Positions 43,026 through 58,749 of a DNA stretch of 64,000 nucleotides are shown here, in pieces. The stretch is from the NCBI RefSeq assembly GCF_964340395.1, contig NC_135563.1:13149651-13213650 (forward strand), in the 5' to 3' direction. Source of the DNA: Glandiceps talaboti (taxonomy: Eukaryota; Hemichordata; Enteropneusta; Spengelidae). The notes beneath the pieces are model-generated. The model worked only from the letters and a program-made list of their open reading frames with translations, ran no database searches and had not been told where the DNA came from. A program made the position numbers and the translations under genes. Position 1 is the stretch's first letter; every line of letters starts with the position of its first letter.

Positions 43026-43798
43026 AGGGTAGAAGAAAATATCCTTATTGGTGTCATGGTATGGATAGTTTAGATTTGTGGGTAGAAGAAAATCAAGTAG
43101 GGTTTTTCGTCTCTACAAGCCTGTTTCGTGATTAAATCACTCGTCAGGAGATGCTGATGTACATGCATTACGTATATATATAATGCATATCTATAATGCA
43201 TATCTATAATGCATATCTATATATATATATATATATTAACTATGTTGAGTAATCACGACGTCATTGCTGACAGAACCACATAATTACAAAACAAAACCTA
43301 TACATACACATCAGATCTGAGCCAATCGAACCAGTTTTTAATCAGTCAGCACTTCTTTTAGACACTAACTTTGGTGCATTTGAAATATTAGTATTCGAGT
43401 GTATCTTTCTATTTCTGTCAAGGGTGACAGGTGCTACAAATTTTCGGCCCAACAACAAAATTAACCTTTTTGACTTTTCTATTCGATTATTAGAACTTGA
43501 CACCCTAACATGTAGCGAGAGTGTCTGACTTTGAAATGGCGATCAAGGTTTTTATTTCACCCAAGAGTACTGGCTGCTGTACAAATTGATGAAGTAAATG
43601 CTGTGCCTCTTTCAAGATGTATCCTAGTGACACTCACTCATATAGATATAGACAGTTAAAAGGCAAGTACTTACGTCATGTACTTACATGGTGTACATGA
43701 AATGCTAGAGGTGGCTTTCATTGTATTTTGTTGTGTTTTCTTGTATATTAAACACAACAAATCTAACTATCCATACCATGACACCAATAAGGATATAT
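43026..43798 (-). mobile_element. Penelope-like retroelement fragment with inverted flanks
   Basis: A near-perfect 40-bp sequence (TATCCTTATTGGTGTCATGG and on) stands at 43040-43079 and again, inverted, at 43757-43796. Between them, on the minus strand, lie a non-coding interior, a short 13-bp tandem (ATAATGCATATCT, 43180-43220), a (TA) tract and a hammerhead ribozyme. Hammerheads next to such sequence are known from the pseudo-LTRs of Penelope-like elements. There is no reverse transcriptase or GIY-YIG frame, so this is a truncated or non-autonomous copy. GGGTAGAAGAAAAT occurs twice (43026 and 43079), giving a small direct repeat. Confidence 0.6.
43108..43153 (-). ncRNA. Hammerhead ribozyme, type I, minimal stem III
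   Basis: Minus strand, 5' to 3': the stem I strand CATCTC, the core CTGACGA (43147-43141), stem II GTGAT-TTA-ATCAC (5 bp), the core GAA (43127-43125), stem III ACA-GGCT-TGT (3 bp), then A (43114) as residue 17 and the returning stem I strand GAGACG. Stem I pairs at five of six positions. All invariant core bases of the hammerhead (CUGANGA, GAA, the A-U pair of stem III and a non-G residue 17) are present. Self-cleavage is predicted between 43114 and 43113. A three-base-pair stem III is typical of retroelement hammerheads, which often work as dimers. Confidence 0.82.
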
Positions 43799-43980
43799 AC
43801 GGTATATTTTAGTATGTGTATATACGGTAAATATTTTCAATCAAAAATCTAATTTAATACAAACAGTAATCTAACCCAACACAACTGCCTGGAGGAAACA
43901 ACAAGCAATACAGGAAATGCAAAATATCAAAAGGAAATTGATACGCAAATTAATTTCCACCAACCAGCCAGCCGGCCAGC

Positions 43981-44190
<210 letters not shown>

Positions 44191-44890
44191 CTCCTTTTGT
44201 TGATAGTACCATCACGCGACATTTCACCGTTGTGAACGTTAAGTCAAACTATATAAATAGTTTTGCTTAAGCCTTTCCATTTAAACTACCTAAACAACTT
44301 TTAATATGATATGATTATATCGTTTTTCCGTCATATACCGGATAACAGAAAGGTTTTGGAAGGAATAACATTAATAAGAATAAAGACACTCTATATATTC
44401 TCACGCCTACACTTAATCTTGTTGAGGCATTGCCGTCAATAATAAATAAAATGCTCTCGCCTATGATCATTGGATATGAGGTTTTGTACCTGTAATACCC
44501 GTAAGCTTTGACTGATTTTAGTAACCTTTTAGTATTTCATCTTTTTTAACGTCCTCTTCGGTGTTTCATTATTACAATGCTTGCTGATGTTGAGAGTGAG
44601 TGTGATTCCCATGTGCACCTTGTTACAAATAGAATAGCTGATTAGTATTGAGCTCGTCCTGTAATCTACACGGTACTCTCCGTATAACCTCGCGTGTGTC
44701 TACTTTTGACCTTCTAATGAAGGGGTGGAATTGGTATAGACATTGGCGTATTGACTTTATTACGGTGTGTATTTCCATACTGTCAATCTGGCTGCTATCT
44801 GTCGCTGTGTGCGAATAAACAAATTTTGAATTGTGTCGTTCATGGTAGATTCATCTCTAGCTCACATAGGGGAAGCTTATGTTTTACCAA

Positions 44891-44929
<39 letters not shown>

Positions 44930-44974
44930 ATCAAATGTTATCGAAATTCATCCAGTGGTTTTTGAGACACGAGT

Positions 44975-45069
<95 letters not shown>

Positions 45070-45134
45070 TACATACATACATACATACATACATACATAC
45101 ATACATACATACATACATACATACATACATACAG
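44891..45134 (+). repeat. R2 core flanked by opposed (TGTC)n and (CAGA)n, then (CATA)n
   Basis: (TGTC)n at 44891-44929 and (CAGA)n at 44976-45067 are reverse complements on either side of a unique core (TTCATCCAGTGGTTTTTGAG), so a long hairpin can form. The core matches, inverted, the one beside the microsatellite at 13.9 kb. (CATA)n follows to 45134. Confidence 0.85.
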
Positions 45135-45161
45135 ACTGTGTAGTGTATTGCAGAGCCTAGC

Positions 45162-45250
45162 AGTGTAGTGTAGTGTAGTGTAGTGTAGTGTAGTGTAGTG
45201 TTGTGTAGTGTAGTGTAGTGTAGTGTAGTGTAGTGTAGTGTAGTGTAGTG
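45162..45250 (+). repeat. (GTGTA)n pentanucleotide repeat
   Basis: About 17 copies of TAGTG with one TTGTG variant. Confidence 0.96.
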
Positions 45251-47008
45251 TTTATTTTTCGTCTTTCTGTTCAGTGCTTTGTCGAGTATCTATTTCGGTA
45301 TTGGCTGTTTTAATGCACCCTGCATCCTGTCTGTGGGCTCCTGATTGTCAATTATCCTTTGGGTAAGATTTTGAAACATCACCTTAATGTTCGTATATAT
45401 CACATACTTTAGAGGTGTAACATTATTTGGAATCTTAATATCGGCCTCTTTGTTATCAAGTAAAATACAATGTGTATTCCATCAAGCATAAAGTAGCACA
45501 GCTAATACCGAGTCCCCAGTTTTGGCTAAAATCGGAGTTGAATGAGTCACATGCACTGACTTCATACACAATAAAATCAGTTCCGTGTCAACATGGTTTG
45601 ATAGGGGTGGTATGCGCACAGAAGTGTGGCATCTATGACCTATTTTTTATTTCTCTAATAACTCACATTATGATATCACTTCCATATAATATGTGACTTC
45701 CTAATTAGAGCTCAACCAGCTGCTGAACATGTTGTAGTAACTAAATAAGAATGCTTCAAGTTGGAACAAATTGAACTTCCAAGACCAAAATGTTATAGAT
45801 TGTGTCCCTTGAACTATTCACCTATACCATGGTACATAAATTTATAAAACCTGGTTGATCTTGTTGTATACTATGGGAATATTCATTCAACAATGACCAA
45901 TCGAGAACTTTTATACTGGGAAAAAGAAATGACACTCCAAACCGACAAAATAGCATGAATACAGAAGTCACAAATAATCCATGACTCTTAATTCTCCAGT
46001 TTTATATCTCATTTTCCCGAGCATGATAAATGATATATGTTAATACTGAAGGGCAGTAAATCCCTTGATCAAAATGCCACGCGTTATTTTCCATGAGGGA
46101 TATCAGTTTACACATATATCCAGACCTTTACCCTTTTAACATTCATTGTTACTGATTTGCTTGTATAATATTAATTTTTGATGTTAGTTCATTATGAAGT
46201 AAACAAATCATAGAACTGGTTAGCTCTTATGGGGCTAAGAGTATTGACGTTATAAATTACTTATTTATATAATTATTTACTTTAAAAAACATTTGTTAAG
46301 GTTTTTGTTTTGGGTTCATGACCCCTATCAACAGCCTACAAATAGCACAAGCTTCAAAATGGCACTTTTGCATTTGAAAGTTTGGTTTAACTTTTTTATT
46401 TTCAACGCATAAGCTTTAAAGTAGCAAAAGCTGAGTTTTTAAACTTGTTTTATATTTGGGGTGAAATACTTGCATAAAACCGCGATTACACTAATATTGT
46501 ATATGACTAATATGCTGATGAATGTCTTTGACAGCATAACGAACCAGTTCTTGGTGTAATAAGCACAGCTGATAACATATTAGGGATGTCCTTGACTTAG
46601 TCTACGTATAGTAAATGATACCATGGAACTGTTTAATGTATAAAAGCACCAAGTTTGAGTTCTGATAATACAAGTGAAGGTATACTGCAATACTACGAGA
46701 ACATTTTAATGTGCGGGAAATTTTTCAACCAAAACACTATTAATTAATTTTAATATGACCTCAGAAGGTTGATTTCCCATCTAAGTAATAATGTATACTG
46801 TTTACCTGCCAAGAGTAATGCCATCTCAATCCTTTAAATTGTCACAGTTTTATTTATAACACAATCTCAATATATTAGTAATACGCCATGTCAATGGATA
46901 TTGTCATTCGTTTGCTTTATAATACAACCAACCAAACAGCACAAGTATGGATTATTTTCGTTTCATATTTAATATTTCCTCTTTTAATATTTGATATATA
47001 TTTCAACG

Positions 47009-47075
47009 CAATCGTTTGTTGGACACAAAAGTGCGTGCTCTTGCACAGAGTATTTGCTGTTTCCGATGAACATAT
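47009..47075 (+). repeat. 65-bp direct repeat, copy 1
   Basis: CAATCGTTTGTTGGACAC, GTGCGTGCTC, TATTTGCTGTTTCCGAT and AACATAT recur in order at 47335-47399. Confidence 0.75.
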
Positions 47076-47334
47076 TTGATTTTACATCTTAACCTGTCTT
47101 TACCTGTGTTACCTTAACCTACGTTTTTGATAAGGAATTGTTGCTCGAAACGTTAGGTGAACTTTACATCCTTGAGGATATATTTGACATTTCATTATTG
47201 CATATGTACCAATATCTGTACCAAACATTAATTGCACCGGTACGTGTGCATAGAACTGGTATTTGCACGTGCACTGCAATGTTGAAACATTATTGCATAC
47301 GTACCTGCATGCAAATTAAATGCAAATAAGGGAG

Positions 47335-47399
47335 CAATCGTTTGTTGGACACGAAAGCGCGTGCTCGCGCAGTGTATTTGCTGTTTCCGATAAACATAT
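47335..47399 (+). repeat. 65-bp direct repeat, copy 2
   Basis: Matches copy 1 apart from a few substitutions and a two-base gap. The distance between copies is 326 bp. Confidence 0.75.
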
Positions 47400-47613
47400 G
47401 TAAAAATAACAGAACCCCCGTTTCCGCATGAATTCCAGTGTGGGTACTCGGGGGTATTTGCACTGAATATGTATTGTTCAGTGGCGGTGAATGCGTATCA
47501 TTCCCTTGATTCCTCGGAGTGATTGCTCAATTTCTGACCAAAGTATGAGACTCCTATGATCTCTGATCTCTGATATTTTTTAGACTTTCTATTAAATAAG
47601 AATAAAGAATTCC

Positions 47614-47680
47614 TCAAGAAAATAATTGTTCACAATGTGACGTAATTATGGATTCATTCATTTTAGAATGTCAAAAAAAG
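47614..47680 (+). pseudogene. Possible LINE C-terminal fragment
   Basis: One frame reads NNCSQCDVIMDSFILECQKK, which has the C-x2-C...C spacing of a retrotransposon zinc-knuckle tail. The expected His is replaced and the frame is broken soon after, so this is a weak call. Confidence 0.3.
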
Positions 47681-48560
47681 GTAATATATTGGTCAAATTA
47701 AAATGCTACCAATATCTGCACTACATTGAACTATGTAACAACAAAGGATACTTTATGAAAACACAAGAGTTATATAAAGTACTTAATCATTATTACATAT
47801 ATTCTATTAAGCTTACATCCTCTCTCAATGTACAAAAGATCACAGTTGACATGACGTCATTAAGATTTGTTAAAACACAACGATTAATTATAACTTTGAA
47901 AATTATGTGAAAATTAATCTTCAAGGTTTCATTCGTTCAGGATAAAAAAAAATTCAAATGGTTTTGGATTAATAATGATTATGTAATAGTGAAATGAACT
48001 TGACATTGATTAAATTTTGGATTGTCTAATTAAATTGATTTCCACTGTCTTTTGAAATAACTACAGGCTTGATTAAAAGTCAACACAGCGATTAATATAA
48101 GACGAAAGACGATCTTATTAAATCTATTCCGTATCAAATACACAGTAGGCTGAGCGAGTCCCGTGATATCAATTATATTAATTCGTAAGATCCGGTCAAT
48201 CATTAAATTGACGAAGAGCAAATGTTCACACTTATTCCTTATTTCCTTGTATTGTCTTTGGGACTTTAATTGTTCCAATCAGTGATGACTAATTTCAATT
48301 TGGTAGAAATCATTTCCACAATTATATGTATCTTTATGTCAATATATACATAGTTGACGTGCAGCCCTTGACACTGAGCTGCACAAATAAATTTAATGAG
48401 AACAAGTCTTCTACATTAGAAAATATAGTCCAAAACCTAGTGTATTGTCCATTGATGTCTAAAATATGGTCTTCCATTCGCTGGCAATTTCATAGCATAA
48501 TATTGACCACATTACAGGGGGAAATGAACGTCGACTACACCATTGATATATGAAATATTG

Positions 48561-48821
48561 GATTCTAGGACAACTGCCCCCCGGACAATTGCCCCCCGGA
48601 CAATTGCCCCCGGACAATTGCCCCCGAAGGACAACTGCCCCCCGGACAATTGCCCCCGAAGGACAACTGCCCCCCGGACAATTGCCCCCGAAGGACAATT
48701 GCCCCCCGGACTACTGCCCCCCAACGAAAAAGTTGTCCGGGGGGCAATTGTCCTTCGGGGGCAATTGTCCGGGGGCAATTGTCCGGGGGGCAGTTGTCCG
48801 GGGGGCAGTTGTCCTGTTACC
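48561..48821. mobile_element. GC-rich foldback element with 9-bp flank repeat
   Basis: Tandem units of GGACAATTGCCCCC (some GGACAACTGCCCCCC, some joined by GAA) form a left arm to about 48720. They are followed, after AACGAAAAAG, by the reverse complement as right arm. The termini are AGGACAACTGCCCCCCGG and its mirror. GAAATATTG stands on both sides (48552-48560 and 48822-48830), a candidate 9-bp target-site duplication. It differs sharply in GC content from its surroundings. The Gln/Leu/Pro-rich and Gly/Cys-rich frames in it are artefacts. Confidence 0.75.
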
Positions 48822-50102
48822 GAAATATTGTCTGTTTGATTAGACAACCTGCCTTTGATAAAATACAAACATTTTGAGAAACTGAGGTGCACGGTGACGG
48901 AAGAACCAATGGAAGAGAACAGTCACTCTATTATCGGTCCAGAAATGGTGCAGATCTAGATGTGTTCAATGTCGTTTTCACCTTAGCATAAAGTACATTT
49001 GTATATACTTTTTCTGATGTCTTGTTACCGACAAATTCCTGTAACTGGGACCGTATTTGGGCGGAGTTCTGTAGCAGAGCTCACAAAACGAACGCATCCC
49101 CACACATTAAAAAGTGCTTTGAAGTTTTCTATTTCGCAAAATAATAACTTCATTTCAATGTATAGTTAAAACTTAATCCTAATTTTTGATCGTGGGTCTT
49201 GTTGAAAATAAATGCTAAAAGTGTACCTAGCTCCTTAACCTTTAAAGAGTGGATCAAACTTATCATTGGTTTGGTATGCTTTAATCCAAAACCCTTTTAA
49301 ATTGATAGAGTAGGTGAGTGTTAATTTATAAAAGCAAACGGTGGTCTATGCAATGAAGTCCGTGGTAAGCTTTTGAAAGATCTATACTACAGAAATAGGA
49401 TCGCATAGAAATTGTGTAAAAACTTGTATAAATAAGAAATCCAAGTTTTAATGAACATCATGCTATCAACAATGATTCTCAATTACAGCGGAAAACAAAT
49501 GTATATAACACTTAGTGGAACTACAGATAACTAAACTTATCTGTGGTGGAACAAATAAATTATGTACAATGCCACGAATAAAATGTCTACGACATAGTTA
49601 TTACAATACAATTCTTCTTTCTGAGGTCGTCGTACTCTATACGGTTGATTAGGGTTGTTGGAATAATCTAAAGTTACCTACATTGTACGTTTCTATTAAT
49701 CTTCAATTTATATGTCCGCAGTGTTGTTGAGCGTTGACTTTGTGGTAAACAGAGGGTGGCTTTGAATATGAGAATACAATGTAGAAATATAATGATTTAG
49801 ATATTGTATAATTCAAACAAAAGTGCCAAGTAAAATACAGAGCATAACTTCAAGTACTCTTTTCAAGGAAAGGTATTGTTATGATTTAATGGATCGATTT
49901 GCAAGGATTACTTTCTTTTTTATTCATTGTTGTTACTTGTTTTGTCTCGTGTGAGTTTGATTTATATCGGTGGTAACGTTGAGTGTGTCTGTTCTATGTG
50001 GGACCACAGTAGAAATAAGTTTTTAACTTTCCTGTTTTATCCCAGCACAATAATGTCTGTATTTCTTTATTTTTGTATACTGAATGTTTTTTTTTTGCTG
50101 AA

Positions 50103-50132
50103 ATATAAATCAAATCAAATCAAATCAAATCA
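50103..50132 (+). repeat. (ATCAA)n short repeat
   Basis: About six pentamers. Confidence 0.9.
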
Positions 50133-52384
50133 AGAACGGACGGTGTTCAGAGAACTGTGAATGTGATAAGTACGTGATAAACTCGAAACTTCATGATATC
50201 TTCTGTCTCCATTCATGACAAATGTTGACTTTCTCCGTTGCGATAATTTTCCAGAATATAAACACAGAGTTTGTGACTGAGTTATTTTCTTTTGACTCAG
50301 TTTACATGTAAAACTGATTCAACATTTTCTACAATACTTCTTGATACAGTTGTTTCCCGTACATAAAAGACATGCATTCTATTATCAAATACAAGTCTCG
50401 ATGCGGATATCAGCAAACCCATGAAGAGGAAAGCGCATGCGTTCTTTTGCTCTGAAGTTTCAACTAATGTGTAATACCTTGTCTGTATAGCCACGCGACA
50501 CCTATATCCCAAAGCCTCTTTCCATAAATATGTCATGATTATTAACACGTCTGTAAATGTGAAACATCTATGCGTGGTCCCAATTTGTTACAGAATTCGT
50601 AAATGCCAAAGTTTACTCCCAGTAAACAATTTGACACTGTGGTAATACGAGGAAAGATGGCCATTCGGGTTTTCGAATAGGGTATAGTAAATTGGAAACA
50701 AACAATTTTGACGTTCAAACATTGCTTATATATGTTTCCAATGATGTTTTCGTGCTCTACACCATGAAGAAATTAACCAGGGATGTCCTGAAAGGAAAGG
50801 AAACAAAGAAACAGCATGTGTACGTTACAAACATTTCGAGTACAGAGATAGATTGTCTAGTGGGAGAAGGCAGTGGTGTCATACGTTGTTGTTGGTAAAT
50901 GATACATAGATTACTGTACACAAGGGAGCCAGGACTCACTACTCAGACTAACAGAGAATTACGACTTAGTAGTAGGAAAAGTACATCAGTCCCAACAGTA
51001 ACATAAGGCCGAGTCGTCCGATTCCCATTGCAATTAATATGGGTGTTTGGAAAATTTACCTCATGCAATACGTTATCTACCAGAAAGTAGGTCGTTGTTA
51101 AAGACAGGAGTTCCGCTTGTATTACGTTATGATATTACCATTAAGTGTTGGTCTCGACTATATCAGAGTGAAATCTTAACTCAACCTGTAGCTGTGAACG
51201 GTAACATAGATAACGGACATGTCATTGCAGATCATTGCAAAGGAGACAGTCACGGTGCAATGTCGTCTTTACATTATAGTTGAATATTTGACCTACGCTC
51301 GAAATAAATAACTAATAATAAATGTAGCATGTCGACCTCTAACTGTTACACTGATAAAGACATTTAGTGTTGCATGGTACCTTTGATGAAAGCAGGTCAA
51401 AAACAGTTACATAGATTTACTAAAATCTAACAGTTTACACGATAGATTCAAAAACCTGTATACACAAATTAACGTTGGCTAGAATTTCTGCTAAATGTTT
51501 AGAATAATCTATATTGACCAGATTGTAGATATTGATTCAGTAGTTTACTGGCATTTTAAAAATGCAATACTTCCAACTTGTACGGCACGTTTTGCATCTA
51601 TTGTCACGTGTTTGCAACATGCGTAGTTGTTCAGTCAAATTAAGGTTAGGATGGGTCGTGAGTGGATAGTAAAGCCATCGTACCATTACTGTGTACATTC
51701 GCCGTCTATCAAATTGCACCCGGAGGGTTATAATTGTTGAAACCTTACATTTACGCCTAGGAATGTATCTCACTACTTTCAACCAAATTTATCTCCTTGA
51801 AGTAAAATTCAAATGAGTTTTACTAGTGCTTCCATACATTTCACAATTAGAGAATCCATTTTGAAATTCTAGAGTTGCTTACTAACCGAAATGCATTAGC
51901 GAAATCACCGATGATGAAAACTTACGTATTTTTAAGATATTTTACAAAAGACAGGATATATGAAATGACCTAATGTACATGCTAGAAGCTACAGATTGGA
52001 AGGAAATCATACACAAATCTATGACGAAACAGAAAGTTAAATACATTACAGCCGAAAGGTAAACATTTTTCAAAGGGATAGCCATACCTAGATTGTAGAT
52101 TTTCATAAATTTGTAATCAGTTCAATGTAAATATGATATGGGAACTGTGTCCATTCCCTGGATGTACTGAAATAATGATGTGTTTCATTTCATTTTCCAT
52201 ATATGGAAATTGGTCACTTTCACTCTCTTCATTTGCATTTCACCGTCTAAATTTTGAGCTCGTAGTGTTTTCTGTTCCTGTGATGTGGCGATTGTTCTTC
52301 TGAATTCCAGCAGAAAGGTGTAAAATGTTCCCATGTGCAATGTTAAGGTTCTTATCCCACGTTATGGTTGACGAAATAATTAGA

Positions 52385-52538
52385 TATTATTCCCCAATTA
52401 TTTGTTCTTTGTTCAGCCAAGAGAAATACTCTTGACCTAAGGAGCCTTGTCACTACTCGTCTAGTGACTCGTAGTGACCAAACCCTTAGGCCACTAGTAA
52501 CTTCCGACTGAATGAAGAAAAATATTGGGGAATAATAT
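52385..52538. mobile_element. Foldback MITE family M1, copy 2
   Basis: ATTATTCCCCAATTATTTG at the left and GAAAAATATTGGGGAATAAT at the right are inverted ends. The interior shares CTTGACCTAAGG, TCACTACTCGT and CCCTTAGGCCACT with copy 1 at 7022-7170. A possible TA or ATA target duplication cannot be separated from the TA-rich ends. Confidence 0.75.
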
Positions 52539-55500
52539 AATCATACCTCCTTATAAATAATGTATGACTAATCTGTAAATATTATACGGTGATGTAGAAC
52601 GTTTGACTCATATTTCGATCACCGCAGAACGAGTGACGTACACATGTGTTGTCATTACGTAGACAGATCAGGGTATATTATTTTATGTTCAACAAATATA
52701 ACTTACCTTTTACATAGTGTATTGGTATTTCCCACCAGCATAATCGTACAGTCTTTATTTCTGTGTAAGGATGACAACGTCATACATGATTGTCTTTCTG
52801 TAAACATCTTGGTAGCACTTCAAGCATCTTCATTTATTGTACGATATATGCCTATTTACCGCTACGCATACACAAGTTTAATACATTTGACAAATGACTC
52901 AAAATGGCCGACGGTTTGTGGTTTCATACGTCTTTTAACTTCGATGATAACATCCAACCAGCCGTTCTGATTCTCTATGCTTCAATTTTCAATTTTGAAA
53001 GACATTATCGACTGGATATTATCGATCAATCACTTTAAAAGTCAAAATGTCATGTGTAACTCTCGTTATGCGTGTATCAATTGAAGCCATCATATTTAAA
53101 GTTGTTATTTATTCGCTTTTGTCACATATTTCACATAACTGTATATGCTGTACTTCATCATCCCCGGTATCATTAATTTTAGTATTGCAGGATAACTTTC
53201 ATAATTCACACATGTGAAAGAATATCATCAAAAATTGCAGTGAAAATTATAGCAATTCAAATTAGGGTATCTATCATTGTGATTACTAGTGTTATTACGT
53301 ATTTAATATCTGTGGTGTTTAAATTATAAATATGACGCACATATGAACCCTGGTGTTCCCAGACTTATATTTTAATTAACTTCAGAGACATACAAAGAAT
53401 ATTTCATTTATAGGCCACGTTCACTACCGATAAAATGACTCACGTCACAAGTAATTTATGCTCAGATCTAGAATATTTCATCATTTACAATTAATTTCAA
53501 TCCTGTGTGAAATGTCACGTTATTTCTATCAAATACATGTAACTGATAATAACGTAAAATTTAATATTCTTATTTCTTTCAAATATATACATTATTTCCT
53601 TAATTGCGTAACTGTGGGATTTTCTTCACGTTCTTATTTCTTTCAAATGTGTAATTAAATGCGAGAATTAGTAATAAAGAGTTCTAACAGCAGGTTACAT
53701 GTAACAATATCTGACATAACTTGACACATATTATATTTACATGGTTGCATTTTGACTTTGTATGCGGCTATAATTGAGCTATATCCTTTCAAACATATGT
53801 TTATTTTCTTTACATGCATCAATGAATTGAATTAATTATTTAGAGTATGATCAGAAAAACAACCATAGACAATGGAAGGTGTATAACGTATGACGTCATA
53901 ATCTAATAGTAATGATCTTTATGAATTATCGTGTTCTCACAATTGAACACGTCATGAAAACCCCATAATTGATGATACTTTGACTTTTATTGCTAATGAT
54001 AAAAAACGATGACGTTAAAATGACATCAGTACGTGGTATTCAGAGTCAAGTGCCGTCGATGTCTTGAGTCTTACGTAAAATGTTATGTACATTGTATATA
54101 CACTGTGATGCTACCAATGATAGCATAATACTCCCCTGACGGCGAGAGGGCGCTGCAAGTCGGGAATTTGAAGGTGGTAGCTTATTGCCAAAGTTGGATT
54201 AGAAGTAAAATTGGGCACAGACAAAAATTAGTTGTCTGTGAATTGATTGAGAAAAACAGTTGTCTTTGCAGAAGAATAAGATGGCCCTGGACAAAAGAAT
54301 GATTCTGTGTTATCTTTGTGGCTCTACGGTAACTGATAAGATTCCAACAATGAGTGAACCACAGACAGAATAACCATAGACCCTACATGAAATCGTGTAG
54401 GGGCTATGGAATAACGGCACGAGCAGAATTTACGGCAGGGACCGACCTGAAGAGAAGAGGCTACGAAAAATATCAAGGGGGGGGGGGGGTCTTTGAAAAT
54501 GCTGATGGTCTGAAAGGGACCGTGGAATATTTTGGGAGAGCATGGAGGGGGCTGCGAGAAAAAAATCAACCAAAATATTTCTTCCGAGGCCTCCCGCCCA
54601 GATTAAAATCCTCCTCTTCCCTAATAGCCTTTAGTTAATAAATAATAATATTATATTATTATATTATATCATTCAATAATCAACACAATCATGTAAGCAT
54701 ATATAAATGCACATCATACGTGTATTGGAAAATTAGGGTGAATAAACACTGCTTCCAGCATGACAAAGAGAAGTGAAAGTAAAACTGCAAAGCTATCGTC
54801 GTAAACCACAGCGTCTTTTACAAAACCGTCCAAGACGCACCGCCAACTGCCAGTTCTTTCGTCATCCTGAAGACAACAGCGCCCTCGTAAGGTTAGCGAG
54901 TAAGTCATGAAAACAATTAGCTTTTCTACGAACTGTGCTATGATTCTTCAGTGCTTGTGGGTAATATCAGACGGTACATATGTATTGTATTGCCATTTCC
55001 TGGTATCCATCTTGTCGATCGAGACCGATACATGTACACGGGGTTCAAAAATATCAGGTATGGTTCACAATATTGAGCTTTTCAATGATCAATTTATCAA
55101 CACAAAGAGGAAATATTACTTCGATTTCAGGTTTTGCTCCGTTTTGGTAAATCGTGATGAAATATGGGACGTTTTTACGAATAAGGAAATGATAGATGAA
55201 ATATCACGACAAACATGTGCACAAGATAAGTACGTCATGAGTGTTTGATAAATCCCGATCGAGAAATACAGTGTCTATATGTGTTATAATATGTCACCTT
55301 TATTTATGTAAAGAGGTTTTTCATGACGTGATCAAAATGAACATACGCTAGTATTGGGTAAATCTAAACTTTTTTTGATAAAGATTTTAAGTTTACACGA
55401 AATGATACTATGCATTCATTTTAATTAAGGCCTACAATGATTACGTGATGTCATCATTCGCCAACGTATTTTTGTATTTATATATTTTTTCGTAGTCAAT

Positions 55501-55550
55501 TTGAAATTTCGTAATTGGTTTGACGAGAAACAAACATCACATAATACAAC

Positions 55551-58749
<3,199 letters not shown>

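Larger units (their letters stand above)
45251..48551. other. Gene-poor stretch
   Basis: Contains a 65-bp direct duplication (47009-47075 and 47335-47399) and a possible LINE tail at 47614-47680. No gene is supported. Confidence 0.4.
48831..55495. other. Gene-poor stretch upstream of the TRIM-Deltex gene
   Basis: Contains an (ATCAA)n tract (50103-50132), an M1 foldback copy (52385-52538) and a G-rich degenerate repeat around 54420-54620. A 113-codon frame at 54907-55248 has no recognisable domain and was not called. Confidence 0.4.

Noticed and set aside
48459-48892. Overlapping frames over the GC-rich foldback (up to 126 codons)
   Set aside because: All follow the repeat unit and its mirror, open in several frames on both strands. 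This is a transposon structure, not a gene.
54907-55248. 113-codon frame upstream of the TRIM-Deltex gene
   Set aside because: No domain, odd composition, no splice context and no second copy. It could be real, but nothing beyond length supports it.
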